Positions 32,011 through 45,129 of a stretch of DNA of 64,000 nucleotides are shown here, in pieces. Position 1 is the stretch's first letter, and each line of letters opens with the position of its first letter. Both the position numbers and the translations under genes were made by a program. Origin of the DNA: Rugalucina vietnamica (lineage: Eukaryota; Mollusca; Bivalvia; Lucinida; Lucinidae); contig OZ024884.1 in NCBI GenBank assembly GCA_964017185.1, positions 16,196,548-16,260,547 on the forward strand. The letters run 5' to 3'. The notes beneath the pieces are model-generated. The model was not told the DNA's origin and searched no databases. It saw nothing but the letters and a program-made list of their open reading frames with translations.

Positions 32011-33609
32011 CAGTACAGTCAGCGTGATGTTTATATCTCTCACGCTTACGAACGTGGAATTTCGCATGTCACGTGACTTTTTTCCGTGGATTTTGCGTGG
32101 AATAAGCGTGGATTTTGCGTGAGTTTTGCGAGGAAGTAGCGTGAGGTTTGCGTGGAATTAGGAGACGAAACGTGGAACTGCTTAACTGTAGCGTGAAACG
32201 AAACGTGGAAAGGATTAAGAGAGTTGCGTGAGATATCTACAGTCCCACGCTCGCTCACGCTTCCCACGTTCGTTTCACGCTCAGGAAAAAGGGACATGAA
32301 AAAAGTGTTATTTTTCATTTTTTATATATTTATGTATATGTCTCTTGTCAACCAAAATAAAAGCAGTGAAGTCATTTGCACCGCTGAAAGTCTGGAACTT
32401 TGCCGCGTACGGACATGTACATGTACTGTTCAGTATGGTGTGTTACATTTCCGAAACAAAGAAGACACGCGCAAACGTAGTTTGTGTTTGTATTTTCTAT
32501 ACTTTCTTTTGTTTTCGTTTTTTTAACTTTTTCTTTTCTAACGTTTCAAATGTCAAAGATATTCTTGCATTTTATCAGTTATCACACAAACTGAATTGTG
32601 TGTTTGTTTGATTAGGATAATTTATAACTTTATGCACCAAATTAGCGTTGTTAATTATAACTTAGAGACTATGTCGCTTATTAATCCTGTGTAAAAGAAT
32701 ACCTTGATTTTGTTGACTTTGGTAAATGCTTGAAAGATAAAACAATATGTTAAAGGGAATCAGAACTCTTGTAGGGGCATTATACCGACTCTTAAGATGA
32801 AATTAAGATGAATTAATTGCATGTAAATTTAATTGTAACGTGCATCGTAATTTATGATTAAATGATACATGTACATGTAGCAAGGTGCTTGAACCGTATT
32901 ACATGTAGGTCGAGCTTTAATTGACGTAAGGCATCTTAGAGAATACGAAAGACGCATTTATTTGAGAGATGTTCTGCAAAACAACAAACCGGGGTGCTCA
33001 TCTTTTCTTATGGCAAAAGTATCAGATATAAATGTACAATGTTCTGCATCTAAAACCGCGGCAGTCAGAAATGCACCACGCTGCTAAATAATATTTAAAC
33101 GTGCAAATTTTCACATCACTTAATCTACGATGATAATTGAATCAACACTGAATAACATATTGCTCAGACTGCAACTCGTGTATTTACGTGCAGCCGCTTT
33201 GTTGTACAAGTGTAACTATCATTCGGTATTTGTACAGGTTTGCCGTCATCATACTTAGTTGCCGACCTCGTACTTAGGATAAATAAATTAAATATATATT
33301 ATATATTTAATTTGGTCATAAAACTTTAATAAATTTTACCCTTTTGAACAAGACGAAACGATAATCCTTTTCTCGCATGTTTCTTAATCCTTTCCTTAAT
33401 GAACGTGGAAAGCGTGAGCAAGCGTGGAACTGCTTATATCTCACGCAACTCACACGCTTCTTGCGAGGAATGAACGTGGACATAGCGTGGAACAAGCGTG
33501 GATTTTGCGAGGAATGAGCGAGGGTTTTGCGTGGATTTTGCGTGGAACTTAATCCTTTTTTCTTTCGTGCGTGAGCGCGAAGGATATAAACATCACGCTG
33601 ACTGTACTG
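32011..33609. mobile_element. TA-flanked DNA transposon with CAGTACAGTCAGCGTGATG ends
   Basis: CAGTACAGTCAGCGTGATGT and its exact inverse (ending GACTGTACTG) lie 1599 bp apart with TA on each side (32009-32010, 33610-33611). Subterminal zones (32030-32290, 33395-33600) are dense in GCGTGGATTTTGCGTGGAA and CGTGAG units, mostly inverted between the two ends. The interior (32300-33330) is AT-rich with no transposase; frames up to 100 residues are repeat-derived. It lies 170 bp downstream of the TRIM-like gene. Confidence 0.85.
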
Positions 33610-33611
33610 TA

Positions 33612-34540
33612 GCTTCACAACCCCTCGATAGTTTGAGACTTAAATTACCAGTCATAAAACTGTGAACAAAAGATAACATTTCCAGGAAAAACGATTGAAA
33701 TATCGCATGTGGTTTTGCCACAGTAAGTACACCAATTTTCGTTCTTGTTTGAAATAAAAGGGAGGTAATCTAAAAATAATGACTTGTTATTTCTCAAGAC
33801 TATGGCTGAATTTCGAAACGATTTTTTTTGGGATTTTTGTCACTGGCAACAACCTCTATCAGAAAGCGCTAATAATCAGAGCGCCGCTTTGATAATCTAT
33901 CGGGTAATTACAAAAATGATGTTTTACGAAAAAGGCCAATGTTTTACGAAAAAGGCCAATGACTCTATCAAAATTGACAACTGGTGGAGTAACTGATCAA
34001 AGTTACTGACTAAACGTTTTCCTCTGAGTAAATATACAAAAAATGTCAATATTTTAAGGGATTCAAGTTCAGAGATGAAGTTCTCTGAAATTAATTGTGT
34101 TTTAGTTCAGAGAACAAAGTAATTGCCCATGTCAGATGTTCTAAAACCTTTGTCCATGATTGGTGTATCACTGCCGGATTGAAACTTATGACATTCTGGG
34201 AAAATGTGAATTTCATAGCTGCGATCTAAGATTGGTGACTGGCACAATCTATGTAAAACTCTCTAATTTTGAGCAGGAAGACTTTATAACCAGTTGAAAA
34301 TGGTCTGTTAGCTGACGATGGATGTTTGATTTGTACATGAATGACCTAATTGAAATAATTATTGTAAACATGATGTTTATTTTTATGTATATATATTGTG
34401 TACACATGTACAAGTGACTTTTCTTGTTTCTAGCAAACTTTTCTAATTTTTATTTTGATGTTCATTATATATATATATACATATATGTTACATATATGTA
34501 TTTATTATATGGCAAATGATGAAATATAGAGAAATATGTA
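33612..34540. other. Unassigned interval
   Basis: Only a 20 bp doublet (ATGTTTTACGAAAAAGGCCA twice, 33918-33957) and TA-rich microrepeats near 34465-34500 are seen. Confidence 0.4.
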
Positions 34541-34561
34541 TTAAATATAACCTATATTTGA

Positions 34562-34622
34562 AAAAGTTATATTTTCACATGTGAAAATATAAAAAAGTTA
34601 TATTTTCACATGTGAAAATATA
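34562..34622. repeat. Doublet of the palindrome TATTTTCACATGTGAAAATA
   Basis: Two perfect 20 bp palindromes in tandem, separated by TAAAAAAGT. Confidence 0.85.
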
Positions 34623-34832
34623 AGATTTGGGAATATGCAAATTACGATTCCACCCTTTCATTTCTAATTCATACATAACTAAATTTTGTAATCTATGCTA
34701 TTGTTGACGCAATGAACGTTCACACACAATAGCGACGTAATGACGTGACGTAATGACGTCATTTAAGATTTTGACGTCATATGCTTTAGCGCGCAACGTT
34801 ACAATGACTACATGCAATATAATAAAAAGAAA

Positions 34833-34995
34833 ATTCAAGTTTTTGTCGTGAATATGACTTTTATTTCATCTCGTGAAGTGAAAAATTGTATATTTCATTC
34901 GTGCCTTCGGCACTCATGAAATATAAAAATTTTTCACTTCACTCAATGAAATAAAACTCATATTCACTCCAAAAACTTGAATATCCTCTATATAT
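34833..34995. repeat. Palindromic repeat ending in ATCCTCTATATA, copy 2
   Basis: Inverted pieces ATTCAAGTTTTTG...CAAAAACTTGAAT, ATTTCAT..TGAAGTGAAAAATT and a loop CGTGCCTTCGGCACTC. The right end is GAATATCCTCTATATA. Same type as 19420, 50916 and 57155. Confidence 0.8.
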
Positions 34996-36676
34996 GTTTA
35001 CATATTCGTATATGTAAACTTCAACACATTTTGCAGGAAATTAAGTTATCTTCATTAGCATCATTAAAAATCATTAGGCCTCTAGTTTAGACGTTTCATA
35101 TCATTTTTCCTTGGAGTGGTGGGGCGGTATGACGTCCGGATATACGGTCGGAAATTTTGTTTTACGGCGACACGTGAGAGAAGCCGTAAAACATTATTTC
35201 CGAACTTGTAAAATTTGAATATTGTTCTCGCCATTCTAATGTGCGTTTCAATCATAAACATCAAAAATGTACTTTTTTACGTCGTTACCCAATCACAAGC
35301 GACGTTGCTCATGACGTTGGGATTTCGACAGTATATCGCAGAAAATACTGTCACAAATATTTGACTTTAGCCAATCAGACGTCGCGTTATATTCTCAAGT
35401 GCATCAGAATTACTGGTTTACCGCTCAGAAGGTATTATTCTGACCAGGAAAAGTGGTTCAAGTCAAACCACCCATAGTTGCTTACTTGGTTGATTTTATT
35501 CTCTAGCACATTTAAGGCCTCGTGATATCCGCGTGTAAGGTGGAAGTCCAAAAAATTGTAAACAACATCCCGACATGACCATTGGTGTTGACTGGGACGC
35601 TAAGTCACATATCATACAACAAATCCAAATTCTTAATTGAAAAGTGTGTAGTCTACTTTGTGCAATATTTATTATTTTGTGTAATTCGGCAAATACACTG
35701 CTGGGAATCATGTGACCGCAAGTGTTTCCATATACACCAAAATGTAAACAAATGACGTCATCAGTTTTGTTTTCTTTCCAAATAACTTCAAGATACGCTT
35801 GTTGATTTTTACGCCACCTAGTGCATTCCATGGACAACCCTATTTGGAAGAATTTGAGCCTTAGTTTGTGGTATTTCACCTGGCCAGTGTTTCAAACACT
35901 TCAAAAATTCACTTAAAATACGCTGTTACCCTACACACATAAGCTTTATTTCCTTCAATATCTTAAATATTAAATGTTAATCATGACATTGAAATTCATT
36001 ACATACTGCTGTGGTATTATAAAAAGGTGGGAAGTTGTTTCATAACGGATAAAACCAAATTCTGCAATTTTACGAGCAGATTACTTTGCTAGATACCATG
36101 TACACAGCAAACCAAATTGATTCCTTCCACACAAATAAATTGTGTTCTTATTTTCTGTCAGTTTAATATTTAAGTAGATTAATTTTGGCTCTCTAAAATT
36201 GATTAGGTCCAATACAGTGACGGACAAAGCCATGTTTTTCGCTAGTTCAGAAAGTACTAGATCATACAAACTGTTTGACTCTTTACCACTCATATCCATC
36301 AATGGTATTTTAAATGTTTCATGTTGAATACCTTTTTCTTTCTTCATTTCTTTATTTACTATACCCGACAAAATTAGAAACGTAATGATGCCATTAACCA
36401 ATTTTCCATAAAGCTCATAAGAATTAACAAAATTTTATGGATTCCATTTCATAGATATGCTATTCGATCACACTATTGAACAAGGGGCAAAAACTGCTTC
36501 AAAAATTAGCCATCAACCAGGTTGGGTTCATATGTTAAGTCACTTTAAAATTGCACCTTTTTTCACCCTCACTTTGGTATTTGCTTTAGATGTTTAGAAT
36601 CTTTTGAGTACACTTCAACGACCCCAGACACACACTCTTTGCATCTTTTATTCTCATTTTGTTCTAACATGGACTC
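34996..36676. other. Unassigned interval with two long minus-strand frames
   Basis: Minus frames 35496-35879 (127 residues) and 36081-36401 (106 residues) were read through. Neither shows a domain, signal peptide or splice boundary that I trust. No repeat match is seen elsewhere in the window. Confidence 0.35.
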
Positions 36677-37695
36677 TTAAAGGGAAAGGCAAGGTTAAAA
36701 CACAATGCATCTTAAATGAAAGTAGTTGCCTCTCTTAACAATTTGGTACAAGTTTTATTAAAATCAGATGGATATTGAGAAAGTTGCGTTGGTTTGAATA
36801 TACATTAATTTCTGTTAAAAGCTTGGATATTCATTAGGCTTAATGCCGTCATAAAGTTCTACTTAAATATGCATAATTAATAATAATGAAACCTTATTAA
36901 TAATTTTCTGTTAATTTTTGTTACACATTTTGTACTATTGATTTACTATGTTACGCGTAGCTTTTAGCGTCGTTTTATTTTGATTTTCAAATGACGTTTC
37001 AAGCTGTAGAATCTTATTTTGTTTGTTTCTGCATAATTAAGTCCTAAAGCGGGTAAACATATTGTTCAATTTTATTTTAGATTAGTTATGCGACAATTGA
37101 TATACCCTCATTTTTGTATAAGGTTAATTACATGTGAAAAACGGTTATTTCGCTGTTGATGACGTCGCATTAATATACGCGACGTCAGTGCAACGTTTGA
37201 CATTAAAACGAAAAAGAACGGTTTTTCTCTAAATCTTCCAACGCAATTCGATGACCCCCACTTTTTATTTCAACTTTTGAATGGTTACATCGTTTTATAT
37301 CTATTGGTTTAATTTAAATAAAATCATATGCGTAGTTTAGGAGATATCGCAAAAATACATATTTTTGTCCAGGTTTAAAAACATGGCGGGAAAGTTAATT
37401 TTGCTTGTAATCTCCTCAGTTTAAAAGCAAATAGTATCAAAATTTAAGAAAATATCACAGATTGTATGTTTAAGTTGTTTATGCAAAAATAACACATATA
37501 TTAAAACACATGTCCGCTACGAACGCGTTTTTATGAAATGCACGAGAAACATTCAAAAAGTTCTGATACCATGGAAACGAGGCCGGTGACATCCCACTTT
37601 TATTTCGATTTTAGTCCAAGGATACAATTATCTTGAAGCATGTGAAGTTTCATGAAAATTATATGCGGGAATTTAATAATTATGTTTCCCTTTAA
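36677..37695. mobile_element. TTAA-flanked MITE
   Basis: TTAA/AGGGAAA on the left and TTTCCCT/TTAA on the right, about 1.0 kb apart. The 7-11 bp inverted ends with a TTAA duplication suggest a piggyBac- or Kolobok-type non-autonomous element. The interior has no coding sense. Confidence 0.55.
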
Positions 37696-37885
37696 GCCGA
37701 ATGAGCAGCTATTTCCCAATAAGTGCTAAATAGTAACCCGAACTTTACCAAAACTATGAAAACGTACATAAGGTTCAAACAGCACGAAAATTCGACTCCA
37801 AAACATAAAACAAATAGAACCACAACAGACGTATCGCCTTGGAACAATCAGTAATAGAAAAAAATACTGGGGGCCTTAAACCAGT
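37695..37885 (-). mobile_element. RT retroelement 3'-tail fragment
   Basis: Minus-strand match to 49130-49330: AAGCCGAATGAGCAGCTATT, ACCACAACAGACGTATCGCC, GGGGCCTTAAACCAGTTTT. It abuts the TTAA element exactly at its TTAA. Confidence 0.7.
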
Positions 37886-38508
37886 TTTTAGAGTATCTCA
37901 AAGACAAGTTCACACGCTTCTAAATTAATGCAAAAAGTATGCAAAAAGTATCAGTTAGCTTTTAACACATATCAAAAACTTCTCCTTACCTTTTTGTACT
38001 CACTTTTGACATGTAAGTACACGTCAAGTGCGCCATGTGCCCCAGAAAATGAACACACGCACAGTTTAATTCAACAGTTCTTGACAGAAAATTTGCAGAA
38101 TATGCACCAATTCTTTACATGTCAAAAATTCACACGTGAATCTTGGTACCGTTTCTATATATTAAAAAAAATTCTTCACAGATGTGATGAATACGTACAA
38201 ATTCTTCACACGACAATGATAAAAACGTATTAAATTGGAGCATACATGATACCCAAAAACTTATCGAAACTGGCATATGCAAAATAAATGTCACATTTCT
38301 CATAATTAATGTGGTGTACATGGGTGTAAAATTTGCGATATGTTAAATGTGCGTGTCCGACAAACCTGCATTTTATCTGTCGCAGTGCATCTAGTTTGAA
38401 AGTAGCTTGTCTGTTTCAGGTCATGCTTAATTTGCATGTTACGCGCATGGAACTTATTCGATCCGTTTAAGACACACACCCGGGACACACCGAACTTCTA
38501 GAAAGTTT
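37886..38508. other. Unassigned interval
   Basis: AT-rich, with the doublet TGCAAAAAGTATGCAAAAAG near 37928. Frames on both strands (37928-38233, 38130-38488) lack motifs. Confidence 0.35.
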
Positions 38509-38510
38509 TT

Positions 38511-39360
38511 AAGCATGTTTGATTTGTGTGTGTGGGGGGGGGGGGGGGGGCAAACGCGCCAAGAGCGCGCAGCGACTTACAGCGACGTATGCAACAAGCG
38601 TACACCAAGCTTAAAAAAACGCGCGTTTAACGCGTTTCTAACGTGTCTCCAACGTGCTCCTGGCGTTTTTTGAATTTTACATTTTTGTCGACACGCCTGG
38701 CGCGCGTTTGGATTATACGCTAGTGTGTGACTGCTGTTTAAAATAGCAGAATAAGCCAACGCGCGCCGGGCGTGTTGACAAAAATGTAAACTTTGAATGA
38801 TTCAACCTAAGTCAGGAGCACGTCGGAGACACATTAGAAACGCGCTACATGTGCGTTTTTGGTGTACGCTGGGTGTACGTTGATATACGTCGCTAAAGGT
38901 CGGTGCGCGCTCTAGGCACGTTTGTGTTTAATCATGCTTAAATTTTTTCCAGAAGCTGGGCGTGTCTTGTGCGAATGTCTTTTACGTTTCGAATAAGTTC
39001 CATGACAGACGCGTTGAATACGCTATGAACGCATTTGGCGCACGTGTTATGCACGCTAGTATACGCCACATGCGTTTTCATTGCTTCCGTAGCGTGCCCT
39101 AAGCGTTTGTGAGACGCGCGTTGAACGTTTGCTGTGCGCCTGTGGCACATGCTTAGCGCGTCTGGGAAGTAACACAAACGTACTTCAACACTTTGAGATT
39201 TTTGTACGTCCGGCACACGTCTAAGTCAGGCGCTAATGTGTGACTGCTAAAGCGAGTTAAAGGGACAAATTATTTTTATACGTCCAAAATCTTAAGCATG
39301 TTGAGAGTATTCATACGCCAGAAGCGCGTTTGGGTTATACGCTAATGTGTGACTGCTGAT
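38511..39360. repeat. CG-rich foldback cluster
   Basis: 38511-38941 is a foldback: TTTAAGCATG...CATGCTTAAA ends, with paired internal pieces GAGCGCGC, AGCGACGTAT, GCGTACACC, CACGCCTGGCGCGCGTT. A second foldback-like unit shares the CATGCTTAA junction and closes at CTTAAGCATG (39287-39296). The motif TATACGCTARTGTGTGACTG occurs at 38717, 39230 and 39335. The density of CG dinucleotides is far above the surroundings. Confidence 0.7.
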
Positions 39361-39465
39361 ATATAATAAAGCCAGGAAAGCATTCAAAGATTCGTTCTCA
39401 ATATTGAACAAAACCGAGAATGGCTATTTTTTCTTTTTTTGATCATATTTTAGCTGCAATTGTGC

Positions 39466-39776
39466 ACAAGTCATTTGTAACCACTGCTCATCCACCTACG
39501 GGGAAGGGCGGTGATTGTGGCATTTCTGCTTTCAGTACCCTGCTATAAGCCGCACACACAGGGGGCAAACTGGGGGGTCAAAACTTTGATCTTTGGCGTC
39601 ACCTTAGAAATAGAAAATTGCCCTGGAGTAAAGATCCTAATGCATAAAACACCTCGTCATACCCCCTGCACTGCGGATACACTCGACAAGTAATTGATCT
39701 GCACTTAAGCCCGGCTATCCCCCACCCTTCACCGTAGGTATGTGTGAGGGAGGGGGGCAATGGTTACAAAGGACTG
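39466..39776. mobile_element. MITE with TTTGTAACCAYTGC inverted ends
   Basis: CATTTGTAACCACTGC...CCTACGGGGAAGGG on the left is matched by the inverse of CCCTTCACCGTAGG...GCAATGGTTACAAA on the right, giving ends of about 45 bp. No coding sense. Confidence 0.65.
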
Positions 39777-40624
39777 GTGCATTAGCAATCAATACATTTA
39801 TCGACGAAAGAATAGAAACATGATGACTATTGTTTTAGTGTGGAGGGTATCAATCCACATTGCATGTGTATAGGGATGCAATGTCAATGATGTTGATTAT
39901 CTTTTTTCATGTGGCACTTAGCATATTTCTGTAAAATGGAGGTAATTGTCCTTTGAAAAAAATGTTATTTTACCTCTAAGAAAGGACGCATTGTTGCTGG
40001 AAGAATGAATAAGGCCCAAAATAAATATTTGGTGTACATGGCAACAAACAATTTTGATGATGGGAATGAAGTGTTTACACAAACAAAACACTTTGAAAGA
40101 TTAGCTCGCACATGGTTAAATACATCTGATGTATCTGCATGGACTGGGCATATTCATCCATCATTATCCCTCAGAATATGAAACAATACTCGATAGACTT
40201 ACCTAGACCCGGTGGAAAATGGCGGCTTCTTGTTTACAATTTGCACATATCATAAACATTGCGTATCACGTGATTCCCAGCAGTGAAATAGGTCGCTGTA
40301 TAGGCGGCAACTTTAATATTCATATCTGGGCGTGTTCGGCTAGTTCATCCATTCAACTATGGAGATTATAGAAAAGTCGAACTCAGTCAGCCTAGAGTGC
40401 TGTCACATATTAACCGTTAGAGATCAGCTATCTGTATTTTGTCCAATCCAGTGAATTCGACAAGCTCGTATTTCATTCTTAATTTCTAACGCAAAACATG
40501 TGAGTGTATACCTTAAGCTTTTACCTACGTCAAAAGTAGAACATACCCAATAACATATTCATAAGGTGACGCCCATACAGTAACGTATTTGCCTAATTAT
40601 ACTATTTAGAAGTCCAAAGGGTCG
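39777..40624. other. Unassigned interval
   Basis: No gene or within-window repeat match is seen. Confidence 0.35.
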
Positions 40625-40990
40625 TAATCGCTCACCTGAGAACCATCCCCATGATTAAAAGTTTAATAGAAACTTAGGGCAGCTGACTTCTCACTAAGTC
40701 CATACGCTGCATTCCATTTTATTCATAGCGATATTATTCAGCTGTACAAGGAAAGAAAACTCTTATCTACGGTCCGATCTAATACAATTCCTTTGATATT
40801 TGAAATCATAAAGATAATATGCTGTCCTTAATTCCTCAAAGACAAAAATGATCGGATCAAAGGCAAGGAAAACAAAAGGTGGCGACATTCGAATTCATGT
40901 GCACGGTCAGTGGTACAATCTAACTCATTTCAGCTTTGGACACTAGCATGTTTACCGGCATGCAAGTATATATGTCAAAAGGGGTCAAAC
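40625..40990 (+). repeat. Undisturbed copy of repeat R1
   Basis: Starts TAATCGCTCACCTGAGAACC. It aligns with 508-644 and then directly with 2207-2405, so it represents the empty site for repeat copy G1. Confidence 0.6.
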
Positions 40991-41070
40991 CAAACACTGG
41001 CGTAGACAAGACAAGATAAGACAAGTTTATTAACTCATTTAAGCCTGGCGTCCCTTTTATGGGACATAGG

Positions 41071-41135
41071 CAAACAGAATAGCCCCAGATGTGACGCCGC
41101 AGAACGCGGCGTCCCATCTGGGGCTATTCTGTTTG
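41071..41135. repeat. Near-perfect hairpin AACAGAATAGCCCCAGAT
   Basis: A 30 bp stem: CAAACAGAATAGCCCC, AGATGTGACGCCGC, loop AGAAC, then the inverse. Flanks TTTTATGGGACATAGGC and the motif recur at 58311-58395, where the hairpin is half lost. Inference: the structured end of a dispersed repeat. Confidence 0.8.
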
Positions 41136-41605
41136 CTTAGAGAATTTTCATCGAAAAATTGAATGAAATTTAAAAATCACTCCTGGCGCCCCTATAAATA
41201 AAAGAGGACTCACCCTAATGATAATGATGGGAAAATCCATTCGTCAAATATGGGTTAATTTCGAGGCGGCAAGATGCGTAACTTACAATGAACATACGAG
41301 CTCAATGGAGCTTTTGAACCGACTCCGTTTACCCCCACTACAACGAGAGGCAAGATTTTTTTTTGTAAAAGATTTTTTTGTTAAAAAATAGCCTTCGCGC
41401 CTTTTTGAAGACTAAATATGAATTTTAATTTCTAATGAAAATATCTTGCAAATCATAGTTTTGACAAAAGTAAGTAACTCCTAGCTAAACAAGTTAAATT
41501 TTAAATTTCAAATTCTGTCTCATTGTGTTACACGAATGTATACACTATGCGCCTCAAATCATTTATAGGGAAGATATGCAAAGTTATAACGAAAGTAATT
41601 AAAAA
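41136..41605. other. Unassigned AT-rich interval
   Basis: Nothing recognised. Confidence 0.35.
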
Positions 41606-42188
41606 ACAAAGGGCAAATAGTCCTGTAAACACTCACCTTGGATCTGAAATATATACCAATAACAGATTGTAGTGATTACTACATGTCCAGTTTAATTGCA
41701 AGACAGATCAGATGCTTCCTATAAAATTTGACTTTGATTGGCCAAACGGTTTTAGAGAAGATCTTTGAATATTATTGTTATTTATACCCACCATAGGGGC
41801 CCATATCAGTCCAGATTTCTTGAATCTCCAATTCATTTGCCCATTTCCTGCAAGTTTTGCCCTTCGAATGACATATTAACAATTTTCCCCCATTCAAATG
41901 CTCAGGCGACCTAAGTTGACCTTGCCGTAAAATTGGTCAAGTTCATCCCAGGGTTATGATTTATGCAAAACTTTCTGGAGCTATATTCTCTGATGCTTCA
42001 TGCCAAGTTTCTGAAGAAAATTTTAAAGGTTTTTGCTATTTATAGCCATGGCCGCCATCTTGGTCATGTGACCATGACCATTTATATAAACTTACATTCC
42101 TCCTTCCAAACAATGCTCCACATAAAGTTTGGCTTTGATTGGCCGAGCGATTTCAGAGAAGAAAATCTTTGAATATTCTGGTCATATA

Positions 42189-43205
42189 CACTGAAAAAAA
42201 GTTATAAGAGGCCACTTTTCAAATTCATTTTTTGTTTCTAAGCCATGGTCAAAATTGCACGATTTTTTGCCGAAAAACGTGTCTTTCAAGTAAGTAAAGT
42301 TCCAAAGTGTTAAGAAATAATTTTCTTTCACTTTAAGCGTTTTTGGAGTAAAAATGCAAAAATCAATGTTTTTAAATACAAAATTGGATACAGCACACCA
42401 TTTATTGAAATTAGGAACGGGTGTCATCAAAGGGGTCGTTACGGCTCGGAAAAAGCATCAAACATTCGAATTTTCTCTACTGGTAGAATTTTTATGCATT
42501 TTTAAGAATCGCCAATTTTGAGATTTTTTGGAAAATTCAAAAATGTGCCTCTTAAACATGTTGACCCTTGTTGAGATATAACTCGACTGAACTGTTTTAG
42601 ACCATTTTCGAGGACCAACAGGTCAAGGCTGCCGCACACTTCCGGTTTCAATATCAATTTTTAACGAACAAAATAACAAAATTTACGGACGATTTTTTGA
42701 ATTTTCAAAGTTTATCAGAGTCTAGTATTTGACCTAAATAATCGCTGAAAATTTCAATGCCTTGCTGCTGATAATTACGCAACTGGAGAAGAACAAAGTT
42801 GGTATGCAAATTGCATACAAAAGCTGAATTCCTGTTATTCAGGCTGTTGTCTTCTTGCATGTACAAAACAGAAACGAAGATTCTTATTACAGCAACACTT
42901 TTGACTTAATTTGATCTTGCATCATGGCAGTCAGTAGCACTTTCAAAAAAATTAAAATGTAAAAACACAACGCCATAATATGACATTTAATTTGATGTTA
43001 ATAAAGTGTGACTTTTTGAAATGAGGGTACCTTTACACATGCTTCGTATGTGTGAGAAGTATCACGCATTTTGGAATGCAGAAACTCACAGAGCCACTGT
43101 TAGACATTGGTTTATTCATATGATCATGAATTTTAATTGATCGTATTTTACTTTCTGAACTAGAAGAAAAAATATGAGGTGGCCTCTTATAACTTTTTTT
43201 CAGTG
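42189..43205. mobile_element. TA-flanked MITE with CACTGAAAAAAAGTTATAAG ends
   Basis: CACTGAAAAAAAGTTATAAG-AGGCCAC and its inverse end GTGGCCTCTTATAACTTTTT-TTCAGTG are 1017 bp apart. Each is flanked by TA. Removing the element restores the family sequence GGTCATATACAAGTATATA of repeat G6. No transposase is evident. Confidence 0.85.
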
Positions 43206-43228
43206 TACAAGTATATACTACTTGGCAG

Positions 43229-44490
43229 CAGACCTGTTATCGATTACTTTCAAAGTTAATCACTTACGATTACAATTACTTTCAATCTTACGATTAACGA
43301 TTACGATTAAAAATATTTTTTCACAATGTAATCGATTACAATCACAATTGATTTGCAAAAGTAATCGAATAGTTTTGCATTTATAATCTAGCCAGTCTTG
43401 AATTACGCACTTATGATTTAACTGTATATGGTATTATGTTGGCATATAGGAATCCTCTTGGTGTATTGGGCACTTTATCTTAAGAATTTAGTCTTTACAA
43501 AACAGTGAATCATAAACACAATTTTAAGTATCACGATGTTGTGTGTATCTTTTAAATTTGGGAAACAACTCCAAATTGGACAAAAAATGTTGCTTAATTT
43601 GAATGTTGCAGTAATTTTGACATCAATTTTGTAAAATGACTCTCAAAGTTGTTGATTCTATGGTCATGATCTTTCTTTAGATAAGGAGGCACTGATTCTG
43701 TTAATCCTTTGTATATTGTCACTAACTTGTTCTAGAATTTTTTGGCAACACAAACCATATGACACCTGCTTAATAGTTTATCAGTAAAGGTGTGATTTAA
43801 AGTTCAACTAGGTAACAGTAGGTTTAAATTTTTGCAATAGGTTTCAAAACCTATTTAGAATGAGATCAAGTCTATGTTTATATGCAGGGTGAGGTTAAAG
43901 AAATGTAAGCAAAAAAGGAGTGTTATAAGAAGAGTTCTGCATTGATGCGGAAAATGCTAGAAAGTATTTCAATATGAAATACTCAAAGAGGACAAAAAAA
44001 TATAATAGTGTTAAATTTGTTGACCAGTATGCATGAATAACTAAATAATATGTACCAATGTCATTTTCATTAAGAAAATACTGTTTGGTTTTTGTTATAT
44101 GTTTTTTGTTTGTTTGTTTTTTCACATTTTGAGATAAAATCCTAAAATAATAGCATTCTGCACAGTCAGATATGTCACTTTATCAGAATTTCCATTTGAT
44201 ATATTAAAAATTCTTGAAAATCATAGAATTCTTGTTGTGAACATTATCTTAGATTTTAATTTATTTATTTAGTTTCTTTCTTTTACTCTCTTCTTTCAGA
44301 AAATGAATTTTCAGCACATCTTGGAATGTAATCGAAATTTATTCATAAAATCAATCACGATTAAAGGCATTTTTGAAAGGTATTCGAATATGAATAAGAT
44401 TAATTTTAATCGCAAAAATCTACGATTACAGAATAATTTTAGATTAAAAAAAAATAATCGAATAAAAATAATCATGTTAACCCATGTCTG
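43229..44490. mobile_element. hAT-like non-autonomous element with 8 bp target duplication
   Basis: The direct repeat CTTGGCAG lies at 43221-43228 and 44491-44498. The element ends CAGACCTGTTATCGATTACT and CATGTTAACCCATGTCTG are imperfect inverted repeats starting CAGAC. Subterminal zones are rich in ACGATTA / TAATCG units in both orientations. An 8 bp duplication with CAG..CTG ends is characteristic of the hAT superfamily. Frames of 65-85 residues inside are chance. Confidence 0.8.
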
Positions 44491-45129
44491 CTTGGCAGGG
44501 ACAGACAACCCACTGGGTACAAAACGTTTTCATAAACAAATCTTCTGTCCATTTGCATAGTCCCGGCCAGTTTTCCCCATTTAAATTTTTACTTATTTTC
44601 ACCATTCAAATGCATTGGCGATTGAAGTTGACCTTGCCGTAAAATAGGTCAAGGTCATACTAGGGTCATGATTAAAATAAATGTTTTAGAGCTCTGTTAA
44701 CTGGTGTTTCGTGCCAATTTTCAAAATCACAAGCCCTCTGGTTCTGGAGAAGATTTTTAAAGGGTTTTCATAGCCATGGTAGCCATCTAGGTCATGTGAC
44801 CTGGACCATTTGTACAAACTTTCATTCTCCTTTCCGAACAATGCACATAAAGATTGTTTTTATTGGTCAAGTGGTTTCAGAGCAGCAGGTATTTGATTAT
44901 TATGATAATATACACGTATATTTCCCAAGGTCCGCCCTGGGGTCCAAATAATATCAAAATCATAAATTTTCAGTCCATTTGCCCATTTCCTTCAATGTTT
45001 TCCCTTCAAATGACATTTTAATAATTTCCCCATTAAAATGCATGGATAACCCAAGTTGACCTTGCCGAAAATAGGTCAAGGTCATTCCAGAATCTTGATA
45101 TATAAAACTTTGTAGATCTCTTCTCCCTG

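Noticed and set aside
35496..36401. Two minus-strand ORFs of 127 and 106 codons
   Set aside because: No motif, signal peptide, coiled coil or repeat relation could be seen.
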